The notes: generated by a model from the letters alone, not told the origin. Positions 26,414 to 35,544 are shown, counted from the stretch's first letter. The stretch is DNA of 56,302 nt from a bacterium (GCA_028278125.1 JANQEY010000077.1:1-56302), one strand, 5' to 3'. Translations and numbers: made by a program.

Positions 26414-27109
26414 TTATGGTTTAAATGGATTTGAATGATGTCCGCATATAGGGCAGTAGCCAGAAAATAAAAGTTTATGGTAAAAAGGACACCTTGTTAA
26501 ATACTCATCCTCGTATTCAATCGGATCATCATAAGCGTCATTCGCAAAAGTTTGCATTTTATGATCAGATTCGTTCTCTTCAGAGTTATATGGATATAAT
26601 TCCCACGCCCAGGGGAATTTTGTGTAATCCAAAACACCTTTATCTTTGAAAATATATTCCATAAAAGATTTGAACTCGTTTTGTCGTTCAACCAATATTT
26701 CATCGTAATAAGCATTGAATTCAACATCTTCATTCTTAGTAATGTGTACATGATCCCGGCAATTTTTAAGTAGATCAATTTCATTACATATTTTATCGCT
26801 AACTAGACTATGTTCTTTGGTTTTAACTAACAAAGCTGATGCAGGGATTTTTTCAGGAATTTTTTCTATTCTTGACACAAAGTGAAATAGAATTGCTTCG
26901 ATTATACTCCAGAATTCCAAAATGATCGTTTTATTTGAGAGTGAGAGGGTAGTAAACTCTAACTCATGTCTTCTTCTGATTTGGTACAGAAATTCAATAT
27001 ATTGAAAATGATAGCTAATATTTTTTCTGAGATTGTCATCATCTATAAATCTCAAATAGTCCTTAAATTCGTTGGCAACAGTCACATATATTTTTTCTGG
27101 ATCAAACAT
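26414..27109 (-). CDS. HEPN-like protein with C-terminal zinc knuckles
   Basis: A 231-residue soluble protein of unrecognised family. The N-terminal two thirds is all-helical (IYVTVANEFKDYLRFID; IILEFWSIIEAILFHFVSRIEK). At residues 118-122 lies R-D-H-V-H (LLKNCRDHVHITKN), reminiscent of the R-x(3-6)-H active motif of HEPN RNases, preceded by the usual acidic and hydrophobic helix. The C-terminus has RCPFYHK ... GYCPICGHHSNPF, a probable zinc ribbon. The RxxxH spacing is a little short, so nuclease activity is only a hypothesis. It lies next to the TIR gene on the same strand (123-nt gap) and converges on the decayed duplicate. AT-rich codon use suggests acquisition by transfer. Confidence 0.6.
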   Translation of the reverse strand: MFDPEKIYVTVANEFKDYLRFIDDDNLRKNISYHFQYIEFLYQIRRRHELEFTTLSLSNKTIILEFWSIIEAILFHFVSRIEKIPEKIPASALLVKTKEHSLVSDKICNEIDLLKNCRDHVHITKNEDVEFNAYYDEILVERQNEFKSFMEYIFKDKGVLDYTKFPWAWELYPYNSEENESDHKMQTFANDAYDDPIEYEDEYLTRCPFYHKLLFSGYCPICGHHSNPFKP

Positions 27110-27231
27110 TAATTAACGAATTCCATAAAAGATGAGATTGTTAATCTAACAGATAGACTGGAACTCTAATCCTGTTAAATTTTTACTTTTCGACATTGGT
27201 TTTCTTTTCAATATCCTATCATTGTTTGATC

Positions 27232-28233
27232 TTATCTCCGGAGTTGGTCAACCAGTTTGTTTAGTTCATTGGTGTAAATATCGTGATGTTTCCAATTCCT
27301 GAAGTCGCCGAAATGTTTTGTTTCCTTTAGATCCAATAACCACGGTTTCCTGCATCTCATTACATACTCATCAATTCTGAAAGGAAGTAGAACATTTTTC
27401 TTCCTTTGTGATTTTTCCTTTCTTAATGCAGAATACACTTCTTTTTCAACCCAATCGCTATTAATAGATTCTCTCGAAAGAATTAATAATATCTTATCTT
27501 TGCGCCTGATTGCCTCTTCAATCTTTTCTCGCGGGTGATCACCCACTTTTAAGTCGTGTGTATCCAACCAAGTGATAATGCCTCTACCCATTAAATCGTT
27601 ATGGAGTTTTTCAGAAAACTCGCTATTGTTATGTGAATAACTTATGAAACAATCATAAAACTGGATTGGTCGACCTACTATCGATGGAATATTGTCAATC
27701 CAAGATCCTTTAACACCAGCTTTACGAAGGAATAGCTCTGAGATGCGACCAGATCTTTCGAATGTCCCAAGGCTGATATAGCTTGGACCATGGTGAACGC
27801 AACTTTGAAGATTCTGTGCACCAGAAAGATTCACGTCTGAAAATGTTGTCCAACCAAGTTTAGCTTTTTCAAAATCTGTTTTCGAAAAAAATGTGTTTAT
27901 GAGAATTGCTCCTCTCAGGTCTGCGCCAGAGAGACAAGCACCTCTAATGTTCGCTCCTCTGAGTAAAGTACCCCTGAGATGCGCAACAGTGAGACACGCA
28001 CGGAAGAGATTTGCACGAGTAAGATTCGCTTGTGTGAAGTTCGTTTGTGTTAGGTTTGCATGGGTTAGGTTAGCACCTCGGAGATTCACGTTTGAAAGGT
28101 TCGCTTGAGCTAGGTTTGCACCTCTAAGGTTTGCTTTCCTTAAGTCTATTTCAATGACTTGCTGATCCTTGCGCCATCTATTCCACATTTCGATGCTTTT
28201 TAATAACCGGTCTAATTGTTCCTGATTAGCCAT
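27232..28233 (-). CDS. Pentapeptide-repeat/TIR-domain fusion protein
   Basis: A 333-residue fusion. Residues about 31-141 form an uninterrupted pentapeptide-repeat (A-[ND]-L-x-x) right-handed helix of roughly 22 units (LRGANLAQANLSNVN, LTHANLTQTNF, RGACLSGADLRGA). Residues 192 to about 325 are a TIR domain: FYDCFISYSHNNSEFSEKL (strand A and helix), GIITWLDTHDLKVGDHP (BB-loop region), ILLILSRESINSDWVEKEV with Glu265 at the position of the NADase catalytic glutamate. Bacterial TIRs are commonly NAD-consuming effectors of antiviral defence, and the pentapeptide part would be a scaffold or sensor. It stands between two HEPN-like genes and a 4-TM gene in an AT-rich island. Both domain calls are strong; the defence role is inference. 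Confidence 0.9.
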   Translation of the reverse strand: MANQEQLDRLLKSIEMWNRWRKDQQVIEIDLRKANLRGANLAQANLSNVNLRGANLTHANLTQTNFTQANLTRANLFRACLTVAHLRGTLLRGANIRGACLSGADLRGAILINTFFSKTDFEKAKLGWTTFSDVNLSGAQNLQSCVHHGPSYISLGTFERSGRISELFLRKAGVKGSWIDNIPSIVGRPIQFYDCFISYSHNNSEFSEKLHNDLMGRGIITWLDTHDLKVGDHPREKIEEAIRRKDKILLILSRESINSDWVEKEVYSALRKEKSQRKKNVLLPFRIDEYVMRCRKPWLLDLKETKHFGDFRNWKHHDIYTNELNKLVDQLRR

Positions 28234-28297
28234 ATTGTTCTCTATAGTACTATTTGATATGAGATTAGTTCGCGGGTGTAGAATATGCCGGAACTAA

Positions 28298-28654
28298 TCA
28301 TGCTTTTGAGGCTCCTATTTTAAACAATGATCTATGAATAAACAGGGTCAAGAGTAACAGGATAAATATCGCTATATCGCCCCAGATATGGCCCCAGAAT
28401 AGAAGTATAATTCCAGTGCTCAGTTCGAAAATGAAGAGGTAAACGAAACATCCGAAGATTGCGTAAAATGCCCATTTCTGCTTCATCCATAATCCTATTA
28501 CAACTACAAAATTAACTATTGCAAATAAAGCATATAGCATTCCGTTGGATGTACCGATTTCAGAAAGGTTCAGGAAGAGTTGGACTAAAGTTCTGAGTGA
28601 CTGCAATGTATAAAGTCCTAAAACAATCGAAAGCACAAGCGGTCTGGATTGCAT
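28298..28654 (-). CDS. Four-helix integral membrane protein
   Basis: A 118-residue hydrophobic protein with four predicted helices (LVLSIVLGLYTL; YALFAIVNFVVVIGLWM; WAFYAIFGCFVYLFIFEL; GDIAIFILLLLTLFIH) and a basic tail. The ATG at 28654 is set by GGGAGG 5 nt upstream. No family was recognised. It is transcribed toward the TIR gene with a 64-nt gap, so they may share a transcript. Small membrane proteins often accompany TIR or HEPN effectors in defence loci, but this may be coincidence. Confidence 0.72.
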   Translation of the reverse strand: MQSRPLVLSIVLGLYTLQSLRTLVQLFLNLSEIGTSNGMLYALFAIVNFVVVIGLWMKQKWAFYAIFGCFVYLFIFELSTGIILLFWGHIWGDIAIFILLLLTLFIHRSLFKIGASKA

Positions 28655-28694
28655 CACAACCTCCCTTTGTCAATACCTAATGGATGTCGTATGA

Positions 28695-28775
28695 GATGAA
28701 TTCGTGGATGTAGATGGGATAGTAAAAGCCTGTCGATACTGCGGGAAGCATTGGCGTATTTGGCGACAAAAGTGA
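28695..28775 (+). pseudogene. Possible zinc-knuckle gene remnant
   Basis: A 26-codon open stretch reading DEFVDVDGIVKACRYCGKH followed by a Trp/Arg-rich end and a TGA, without a start codon or ribosome site. The CRYCGKHW pattern resembles the C-terminal tail of a zinc-ribbon gene. The stretch is very short, so it may be chance. It lies in the 345-nt gap between the 4-TM gene and the DUF6599 gene. Confidence 0.25.
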
Positions 28776-28908
28776 TGCTGTGCATGACTAGCATAATTCC
28801 CCCCGGAATAGTTGTGAAGAATATAGTTAAATATATAAATACTTACAAGATTGAGGGGATTATTAATATTATTTATTCGGTTATCAATTTAACGAAGACG
28901 TTCCTTGA

Positions 28909-28942
28909 TGTCGTTGCGAGAAGCGAAGCGACGAGGCAATCT
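28909..28942 (+). repeat. Dispersed palindromic repeat, copy 2
   Basis: TGTCGTTGCGAGAAGCGAAG begins a 34-nt element ending GGCAATCTAT. It shares arms with the copies at 24862 and 45062, with changes in the loop and at the 3' edge. It lies in otherwise AT-rich non-coding DNA. Confidence 0.75.
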
Positions 28943-29000
28943 ATCTTTTTCTTCTGTATTTCACTTCTAATCAAGTGAAATATACCATGCGATCTCAGTA

Positions 29001-29891
29001 TTATTCCTCCATGACAGGATTCTCTCTAAGGTTAATCGTCAGCCAGATTTTTGATCCATCCAGCTCAACCATCCCGAACCGGTCTTTATAATCTTTAAAG
29101 GAGAACTTGTGGTCGCTGTGACCAAGGCGTTGAAGGTATTTGTCGAGGTTATCATATAGATAGACAAATGTTTCGGCTGCCATTGCTTCATTGGGATAGG
29201 GTACAACCAGGACAGTAACCGGTTCAGAATCTTCACCGGTTTTATAGTCGCCCATAACGCCAAATATTTTTCCACCCAGGCGGAGAATATCACCATCGCC
29301 AAATGTATAAACAGGCTGAAGCGCAAATGGACCACGGAAGATTTTTTCTGATCCTGGCACAAGGTTTTTGGACGGAAGGTTTTTGAAGAGTTTTATCTTT
29401 TTGCCTTTTTTAATACGGGCATAGGTTGATTCTGCCAGTTTCAGCATTGTTTCGCGGGGATATCCAGACCTGTCAAAGTTATTGATCTTTACAAAGACGT
29501 TTCCCTTAACTGTAATCAACTGGTACTGGTTCAGGGTATAACGTTCGTTCAGCTCGTTTTCGCTTGATTCCTTGCGGATAGTCATCAAGAAGATACCAAG
29601 CGCCGCTTCCGGGGTGTCCATTTTATAGAGTTCGAGGTCGAGCTCGGACTGGTCGTTGGTGTATTTCTGCACCGTCAGCTGTTCGAATCCAAATTCGAGG
29701 TATAATTCCGCGCCACCATTGATGTGACCGTAAAGATCGTTGCGGTTGAATATTTTTGGATCACCCGATTTTACCCAGCCATCGTCAAAACCGTTTTCCG
29801 GGAGAAACACCTCAGCGAAGCAGATGACTGGTGCCAGAAAAAGTAAAACAGAAGTAGTAATTGCCAGCTGTGCAAACAGATTTTTTTTCAT
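29001..29891 (-). CDS. DUF6599-family secreted protein
   Basis: A 296-residue exported protein (signal peptide to about residue 26, FLAPVICFA). The family signature lies at the N-terminus: FLPENGFDDGWVKSGDPKIF ... DLYGHINGGAELYLEFGFEQL. Middle segments include ELDLELYKMDTPEAALGIF and KGNVFVKINNF. No enzymatic motif is seen. Proteins of this kind are frequently encoded beside DUF362 proteins, as here: the DUF362 gene ends 7 nt upstream, so they are co-transcribed. The role is unknown. Confidence 0.82.
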   Translation of the reverse strand: MKKNLFAQLAITTSVLLFLAPVICFAEVFLPENGFDDGWVKSGDPKIFNRNDLYGHINGGAELYLEFGFEQLTVQKYTNDQSELDLELYKMDTPEAALGIFLMTIRKESSENELNERYTLNQYQLITVKGNVFVKINNFDRSGYPRETMLKLAESTYARIKKGKKIKLFKNLPSKNLVPGSEKIFRGPFALQPVYTFGDGDILRLGGKIFGVMGDYKTGEDSEPVTVLVVPYPNEAMAAETFVYLYDNLDKYLQRLGHSDHKFSFKDYKDRFGMVELDGSKIWLTINLRENPVMEE

Positions 29892-29898
29892 TTTTTAA

Positions 29899-31113
29899 TC
29901 ATGCGTATATATGTTCAATTTTATCCAGGTGCCCTATTCCAAGTCCAAGCTCTTCGGCATAACGGAGGTAATCCGTATAGCGTGGATGTTCGTTAACACT
30001 GACACCCATCTCCTTACGTTTCGCTACTATCAATTCATGACACACCCTGTCGATGGCAAACGGATCGGTCGCGAAAAACATGTTATTATAGTTATATATA
30101 AACTCGGCGTTCGGTCCCGGACCACCATCATATTGAGCGTGGATACCGTCGGTAATGTTAAGTACCATTTTATCCCTGACAGCCGGGAACGCCAGCACTT
30201 CTGTGCAGACATCGAAGAACAGTGGTTTATGCAACCGTCCCGTATTACAGACAACACCATACCCGACATTCTTGGTCGCCATGGATATCCCGTTCCCGGT
30301 ATTTTTGAATACAGGAACATTGATAAACTTGGTCAGTTTTTTCGTCAGCAGCTTCCCGAAATATGAGTACTTGTTATTGAACACATGCTGGTTGAGGTAC
30401 ATCTCGTCCTGCGGCGCTTCCACGTCCGCCCAGTAGTAAACATCCATGTCGAAGTCTGTTTCGCTGACATGATGACCATTGGCTAACCACTTACTGTTAT
30501 CACCGGCATAGTCCTCGCTCCACATGCTCTCGTCCATCGTCTGCATGCCTTCAATGCCGATCCCGGGATAACGTTCAGCTGTAAACCCGGCCTGTTCGAG
30601 CATATAACCGAACCGGTCCCAGATGATAATATTTTCTCTTGACAGTCCTCCCTTTTCCAACCAAGCGACTATGGCATCAACAACCTCAAGGTTTGTGCTG
30701 ATTAACCCGGCGCCAACAGGATTAACCTTTATCCCGACAATATCATCGGTATTAAAGAACATTCCGAAACTTTCATCCAGGGGTTTGCCGGTGAGACCTG
30801 TGATTCCCTTTTCGAACATAGTGGAAACGGTTGGAGCATTTGGAATTCCATCAGTTGAAGCATTTTGATCTTCAACCTGGACAACCTTGCCCGGAAATAC
30901 TCCAGGCAGGGAATTCTCTGTACGAGGAATCGCTAATGCTTCTTCAATGTTCGTTTTTGGTTTTTCCGGTGGAGTTTTCTTCTCTTTTTCCTGTGACCAG
31001 GCAGCGGGTGTTCCCAGCATCAGTCCCAGGCCTGTTCCGCCGCTGATTTTCAAAAAATCCCTGCGATTCACATTAAACCGTGAATCCATCGATTTATACG
31101 CCTTGACTGCCAT
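29899..31113 (-). CDS. DUF362-domain protein with twin-arginine signal
   Basis: A 404-residue protein. The N-terminus carries a Tat signal, NRRDFLKISGGTGLGLMLG, indicating export in a folded, possibly cofactor-bound state. The DUF362 body includes VGIKVNPVGAGLISTNLEVV, IIIWDRFGYMLEQAG, KFINVPVFKNTGNGISMA and FATDPFAIDRVCHELI. Some DUF362 relatives carry Fe-S clusters, but no CxxCxxC ligand set is present here. The ATG at 31113 is set by GGAGG about 7 nt upstream; a longer frame to 31179 adds hydrophobic residues without a ribosome site. It is the first gene of the DUF362-DUF6599 pair. The function is not established. Confidence 0.85.
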   Translation of the reverse strand: MAVKAYKSMDSRFNVNRRDFLKISGGTGLGLMLGTPAAWSQEKEKKTPPEKPKTNIEEALAIPRTENSLPGVFPGKVVQVEDQNASTDGIPNAPTVSTMFEKGITGLTGKPLDESFGMFFNTDDIVGIKVNPVGAGLISTNLEVVDAIVAWLEKGGLSRENIIIWDRFGYMLEQAGFTAERYPGIGIEGMQTMDESMWSEDYAGDNSKWLANGHHVSETDFDMDVYYWADVEAPQDEMYLNQHVFNNKYSYFGKLLTKKLTKFINVPVFKNTGNGISMATKNVGYGVVCNTGRLHKPLFFDVCTEVLAFPAVRDKMVLNITDGIHAQYDGGPGPNAEFIYNYNNMFFATDPFAIDRVCHELIVAKRKEMGVSVNEHPRYTDYLRYAEELGLGIGHLDKIEHIYA

Positions 31114-31396
31114 TTTTGCCTCCACCTTTTCTGTTGTAATCAGTTGAATGAATATACATTTTTTCGTGAACTGATGCATATAATTAACAAACTCAACGTC
31201 AATTTGATTTAATTATTATTCCCGGTTGTGTTTTTATCAATAAGATTCAGTCTTGGATTAAAAATGATAGAGAGTTACATTTGCAATTCCTTTGCTGATA
31301 AATTAAGTGTTGATGACTCAGCGAGGTTGAAAGAAGAATATTTATAATCGAATCAACTGATTTCGATTATTTCAGCTAATACCAGGTAAGAATACA

Positions 31397-33103
31397 ATGG
31401 AAAATAATACAGATAATTCAAACAAAACGGCCTCAGTAGATTTTATCCGGGCGATTGTCGCAGATGATTTTCGTACCAACAAATACGACAGCCGGGTGGT
31501 AACCCGTTTTCCGCCGGAACCAAACGGATACCTGCATATCGGTCATGCTAAAGCGATTGTTGTTTCCTTCGGTATCGCCGCTGAAAATAACGGTGTAACT
31601 CATCTCCGTTTTGACGACACAAATCCAGTAAAGGAAGACGTCGAGTACACGGATTCGATCAAGGAAGATGTCCGCTGGCTTGGTTATGACTGGGGCGATC
31701 GTCTCCATCATGCCTCGGATTATTTTGAACAGCTGTATGATTATGCCGTCCAGCTGATAGAGATGGGTAAGGCATATGTTGATGATTTGAGTCCCGATGA
31801 GATTCGTGAATACAGGGGCACGTTAACTGAGCCTGGCAAAAACAGCCCTTACCGGGATCGTGAAGTTAAGGAAAATCTTGACCTGTTCCAGGGAATGCGT
31901 GACGGTGAATTCAAGGACGGTTCACGGACGCTACGCGCGAAGATTGACATGTCCTCGAGCAACTTGAACATGCGCGATCCGGTAATCTACAGGATACTTC
32001 ATGCCTCGCATCACCAGACCGGCGATAAATGGTGTATCTACCCGATGTATGATTTTACACATTGCTTGTCTGATTCCATCGAACGGATTACACACTCGAT
32101 ATGCACCCTGGAGTTTGAGGATCATCGTCCATTGTATGACTGGTTCCTCGATGAACTTGAGGTTTACCATCCGCAGCAGATCGAGTTCGCCCGTTTGAAT
32201 GTCAGCCATACAGTTACCAGCAAACGTAAACTGATGCAGTTGGTTAAAGAGAGAATCGTTGATGGCTGGGATGATCCAAGGATGCCGACGCTTTCAGCTT
32301 TACGCAGGCGTGGATATACTCCAAAATCAATCAGGACCTTCTGCGAACGTACAGGGCTGGCGAAACGTCCGGGAGTTGCCGAAATCGCCATGCTCGAGCA
32401 CGCTATCAGGGAAGATCTGAATAAAACCGCCCCCCGTGTAATGGCTGTAATACGTCCACTCCGTGTAGTCATTGACAATTACCCGGAAGACCAGGTTGAA
32501 GAGTTGGAATGTGTAAATAATCCTGAAGATCCGACAGCAGGTACAAGGAAAGTACCATTCTCCCGTGTGCTTTACATTGAGCAGGATGATTTCCGTGAGG
32601 ATCCACCGAAAAAATTCTTCAGGCTGGCTCCCGGCAGGGAGGTTAGACTTAGGTACGCGTACTTTATCACCTGTAACGAGGTCATTAAAGACGAAGAGAC
32701 CGGGGAGATAGTAGAACTTCGCTGTACATATGATCCCGCGACACGTGGTGGAGATTCACCTGATGGAAGAAAAGTAAAAGCAACTCTTCACTGGGTCTCT
32801 GCTAAACATTCACTCGATTCTGAAGTTCGTTTGTACAGCCAGTTGTTTAACAAGCATAATCCACTGGATATTGAAGAGGGTGGTGATTTTAAGGACTCAC
32901 TCAATCCTGATTCATTGGAGATACTGGAAAATTGTTACGTTGAGCCGAGCCTCAAAGGCGTGGCTCCTGGATACCGTTGCCAGTTTGAAAGGTTGGGATA
33001 TTTTTGTCTTGATCCGGACACTACAAGCGAGAATCTGGTATTTAACAGGACAGTTACCCTCAGGGATACCTGGGCAAAGATACTGAATACAGGAAAAAAA
33101 TGA
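31397..33103 (+). CDS. glnS: Glutaminyl-tRNA synthetase
   Basis: A 568-residue class I aminoacyl-tRNA synthetase that charges tRNA-Gln directly. The HIGH-type motif is [16 protein letters not shown] (about residues 38-53). The second signature appears as [12 protein letters not shown] (about 270-281), in place of [13 protein letters not shown] and the anticodon-binding beta-barrel domains ([28 protein letters not shown]) identify GlnRS rather than GluRS. Length is normal. Direct GlnRS is restricted to some bacterial groups, so the lineage probably does not rely only on the GatCAB route. It is monocistronic, closed by a strong bidirectional terminator. Confidence 0.96.
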   Translation: MENNTDNSNKTASVDFIRAIVADDFRTNKYDSRVVTRFPPEPNGYLHIGHAKAIVVSFGIAAENNGVTHLRFDDTNPVKEDVEYTDSIKEDVRWLGYDWGDRLHHASDYFEQLYDYAVQLIEMGKAYVDDLSPDEIREYRGTLTEPGKNSPYRDREVKENLDLFQGMRDGEFKDGSRTLRAKIDMSSSNLNMRDPVIYRILHASHHQTGDKWCIYPMYDFTHCLSDSIERITHSICTLEFEDHRPLYDWFLDELEVYHPQQIEFARLNVSHTVTSKRKLMQLVKERIVDGWDDPRMPTLSALRRRGYTPKSIRTFCERTGLAKRPGVAEIAMLEHAIREDLNKTAPRVMAVIRPLRVVIDNYPEDQVEELECVNNPEDPTAGTRKVPFSRVLYIEQDDFREDPPKKFFRLAPGREVRLRYAYFITCNEVIKDEETGEIVELRCTYDPATRGGDSPDGRKVKATLHWVSAKHSLDSEVRLYSQLFNKHNPLDIEEGGDFKDSLNPDSLEILENCYVEPSLKGVAPGYRCQFERLGYFCLDPDTTSENLVFNRTVTLRDTWAKILNTGKK

Positions 33104-33165
33104 GCCCAGGAAACAATGAATAAAAAATTCACCCTGATTCTCACAGTTTGAAATTATATAAAACG

Positions 33166-33193
33166 AAAACGCCCGACATCAGCCGGGCGTTTT
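33166..33193. terminator. Bidirectional terminator after glnS
   Basis: AAAACGCCCG (33166-33175) and CGGGCGTTTT (33184-33193) form a 10-bp stem with an 8-nt loop. A-run and T-run flanks make it active on both strands, serving glnS and the convergent gene at 33218. Confidence 0.92.
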
Positions 33194-33217
33194 CTGTGCC
33201 AAGTGTGGAGGTGGGTT

Positions 33218-33601
33218 TTAGCGATGGGCTTCTAACATTCCTCTGTTTCCAAGTAAAGTCGTTCTTGGGCCGGAATCAGAACTTCCTTCTTCCCTGTCTA
33301 GGGTCAGTATCAACCTTGAAGTAAAAAACTTGTGATTCAAATAGGTCTGTTTTTCACTTATATTGTCTTGGTATTGTGCATAAATCGAATACACACCCAA
33401 CGGTACATTTTTATAAGTGAACATTCCAGTTTTATCGGTTACCGTATAGATTGGAGCATCGGCACCACGAATCTGGGCAGAAACAACTGCATTCGTTACA
33501 GGTTCACCTTTTCCATTAATAACTGTTCCCATGATGGTGTTACCGGCCATTGCACTCGCTGCCATCAGCAGCATAACTGTAATAACGATGATTGCTCTCA
33601 T
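33218..33601 (-). CDS. Small secreted carboxypeptidase-regulatory-like domain protein
   Basis: A 127-residue protein with a signal peptide (MRAIIVITVMLLMAASAMAG) followed by one carboxypeptidase regulatory-like (Ig-fold) domain: GTVINGKGEPVTNAVVSAQI, TDKTGMFTYKNVPLGVYSIYAQY. The tail is SGPRTTLLGNRGMLEAHR. The ATG at 33601 is set by AAGGAG. It would be a free periplasmic or surface Ig-like module. Upstream is a near-consensus sigma-54 promoter, and the next gene upstream encodes a sigma-54 activator, so expression is probably conditional. No ligand can be inferred. Confidence 0.8.
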   Translation of the reverse strand: MRAIIVITVMLLMAASAMAGNTIMGTVINGKGEPVTNAVVSAQIRGADAPIYTVTDKTGMFTYKNVPLGVYSIYAQYQDNISEKQTYLNHKFFTSRLILTLDREEGSSDSGPRTTLLGNRGMLEAHR

Positions 33602-33686
33602 GATCTTCTCCTTCTTTTTGTTCTTTCTTCTTTCCCCGTAATCATTTTTTTGATCTTTATCACAATTCAGTTCCGGCGAGTAGTAG

Positions 33687-33703
33687 TACAAGGGGCGTGC
33701 CAG
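33687..33703 (-). promoter_or_regulatory. Sigma-54 (-24/-12) promoter
   Basis: The minus strand reads CTGGCACGCCCCTTGTA. TGGCACG and TTG are separated as in the RpoN consensus TGGCACG-N4-TTGCA, with one deviation (T for C in the -12 GC). It lies about 86-102 nt upstream of the small secreted protein start. An inverted repeat GTTCA-GAAT-TGAAC at 33786-33799, 83-96 bp further upstream, is well placed as an activator site. Confidence 0.75.
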
Positions 33704-33903
33704 TTTGCAAATTACACACGAGAGCTCTTTTCATATAATTGTTAATAATGATATTATGCGTCGAGGTAATTCATAAAGAGGATACGTTCAGAATTGAACA
33801 TGAGACGAGATCAAAGAGCGGAATTGCACAAAAGAGCGATTTCGCTCATGATATGTGTTAAAAAACTTTGAAAAATGTTTTGCAGAATGGATTTCCGGGC
33901 GAA

Positions 33904-35352
33904 TTAATCTAATTTTGTCAGGCGTGATCTTAGAGCAGACCTGGTCAAACCCAGGTATTCCGCGGTTTTTGCCTTATGACCGTCAAATTTATCCAGTGCT
34001 TTACCTACAATTTCTCGGTTCAAATCATCCAGGTTCAGATTATCTTCCGGCAGGCGGAGTTTCCCGGGACGCAGGACATCCAGATCTTTTGATACACAGC
34101 TGTAAGCGGCTGCATGTACAGAACCCAGGTGTTCCGTTCGAAGTTCAACATCATCGTGGAGTAATACAGCATGCTCGATAGCGTTACGCAGTTCCCTGAT
34201 ATTCCCCGGCCATGGGTGTCCTTCGAGAACCTCAGCAGCATCGTTACCGATATACTCGAATCTCCTCTCCTTACCTGCCGCGAATTCTTTAAGGAATGTC
34301 TGTGCAAGGGGAGCAATGGCAGACGGTTGTTTTCGTAATGGCGGAATGTTTATCGACACCACGTTTAACCGATAGAAAAGGTCCCTGCGGAAAGTATTCT
34401 CTTCCACCATCTCCACGAGGTCACGGTTTGTAGCTGCTATTACCCTGACATCAAGTTCGACGGGATCGGTGCCTCCAACTCGGTATATTACCTTTTCCTG
34501 AAGTGCCCTAAGCAGCTTTGGCTGCATATTCATGGGAATTTCACCTACTTCATCGAGGAATATCGTCCCACCATTAGCAGCCTCAAGTTTCCCCTTCATT
34601 CCAGTTCTGAGTGCGCCGGTAAACGCACCCCCGACATAACCGAATAATTCACTCTCAAAGAGGCTTTCGCTTATGGCAGCACAATTCACGGATATAAATG
34701 GAAGAGAAGCATCGCCTTCTAAACCATAGTGAATAAGTTTTGCGATCTGTTCTTTTCCCGTTCCGGTCTCCCCTTCTACAAGGACAGGAACACTTCGATC
34801 TTTATGAAATCTTAAACTAGATTCCCTGATCGCTCGCATAGCCTTGGAAAACACCCCGATATTCGATCCATCGGGAAACTCGATACGGGCTTTCTGCAGT
34901 TCTTTGTCTTCAATTGGTTCACGGTTTTGCGGTATGCGTTTTGGAGAAGATTGTTTAACGTTATTCCCACCTGAAGCCAGGATAGTCTGCTGGTTAACAG
35001 CCCTGTTGATTACTTCGATAAGTCCTGCTGCTTTAATCGGTTTCTGAAGAAAATCAAATGCACCCTCTCTTAAAGCCCTAATTGCACTTTCAAGATCGGC
35101 GTAACCTGTTACCAGGATTACCTCAGTGTTTTCTCCGGATGGTAGAACTTTAATATCATTAAGCAGGTCGAATCCACTCCGACCGGGCATACATACATCG
35201 GTTATTACAATTGGAAATGGTTCTTCACGGTAGGTTTGTAATGCTTTTTCCGCGTTTTCGCAGGCGGTTACATCATGCCCAAGAATTTCAACCAGGATCT
35301 GTTTGGTAACGCTCAATACATCGTCGTCGTCATCAACCAGCATAATCCGCAT
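33904..35352 (-). CDS. NtrC-family sigma-54-dependent response regulator
   Basis: A 482-residue regulator with receiver (1-120, LVDDDDD acidic pocket, phospho-Asp52 in VITDVCMPG), AAA+ activator domain and Fis-type DNA-binding domain. AAA+ signatures: Walker A GETGTGKEQ, sigma-54 contact loop GAFTGA within YVGGAFTGALRTG, Walker B GGTIFLDEVGEIP, and VRVIAATNRDL. The C-terminal helix-turn-helix is KTAEYLGLTRSALRSRL. It binds enhancer sites and opens sigma-54 promoters by ATP hydrolysis. The ATG at 35352 is set by GGGAG. No partner kinase is adjacent. The sigma-54 promoter in front of the next gene downstream is the nearest candidate target. Confidence 0.95.
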   Translation of the reverse strand: MRIMLVDDDDDVLSVTKQILVEILGHDVTACENAEKALQTYREEPFPIVITDVCMPGRSGFDLLNDIKVLPSGENTEVILVTGYADLESAIRALREGAFDFLQKPIKAAGLIEVINRAVNQQTILASGGNNVKQSSPKRIPQNREPIEDKELQKARIEFPDGSNIGVFSKAMRAIRESSLRFHKDRSVPVLVEGETGTGKEQIAKLIHYGLEGDASLPFISVNCAAISESLFESELFGYVGGAFTGALRTGMKGKLEAANGGTIFLDEVGEIPMNMQPKLLRALQEKVIYRVGGTDPVELDVRVIAATNRDLVEMVEENTFRRDLFYRLNVVSINIPPLRKQPSAIAPLAQTFLKEFAAGKERRFEYIGNDAAEVLEGHPWPGNIRELRNAIEHAVLLHDDVELRTEHLGSVHAAAYSCVSKDLDVLRPGKLRLPEDNLNLDDLNREIVGKALDKFDGHKAKTAEYLGLTRSALRSRLTKLD

Positions 35353-35544
35353 GGCAAAGCTCCCGTCATGGCACAGTTTCACTTTGAGGAAGATTGCGTA
35401 ATCTAACAGCTAACCCGGGAACCGTATCTTTAAATCATCGGCAATCGTTTAAAAGATAAACCAGCAAACCGTTCAACCCAAGTCTAACAGACACCATCGA
35501 GAGAAAATAACGGGATAACCGAATGTTTATTTATCGGCGATAAA

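Noticed and set aside
27893..28150. Regular short DNA repeats that could suggest a CRISPR-like array
   Set aside because: They are the 15-nt codon periodicity of the pentapeptide-repeat coding region; no constant repeat/variable spacer pattern.
28751..28978. 75-residue open frame across the dispersed repeat copy 2
   Set aside because: It reads through the palindromic repeat and has no ribosome site or recognisable sequence.
31114..31396. Possible minus-strand promoter TTGACG near 31188-31193
   Set aside because: No acceptable -10 hexamer at 16-18 nt; too weak to list as a feature.
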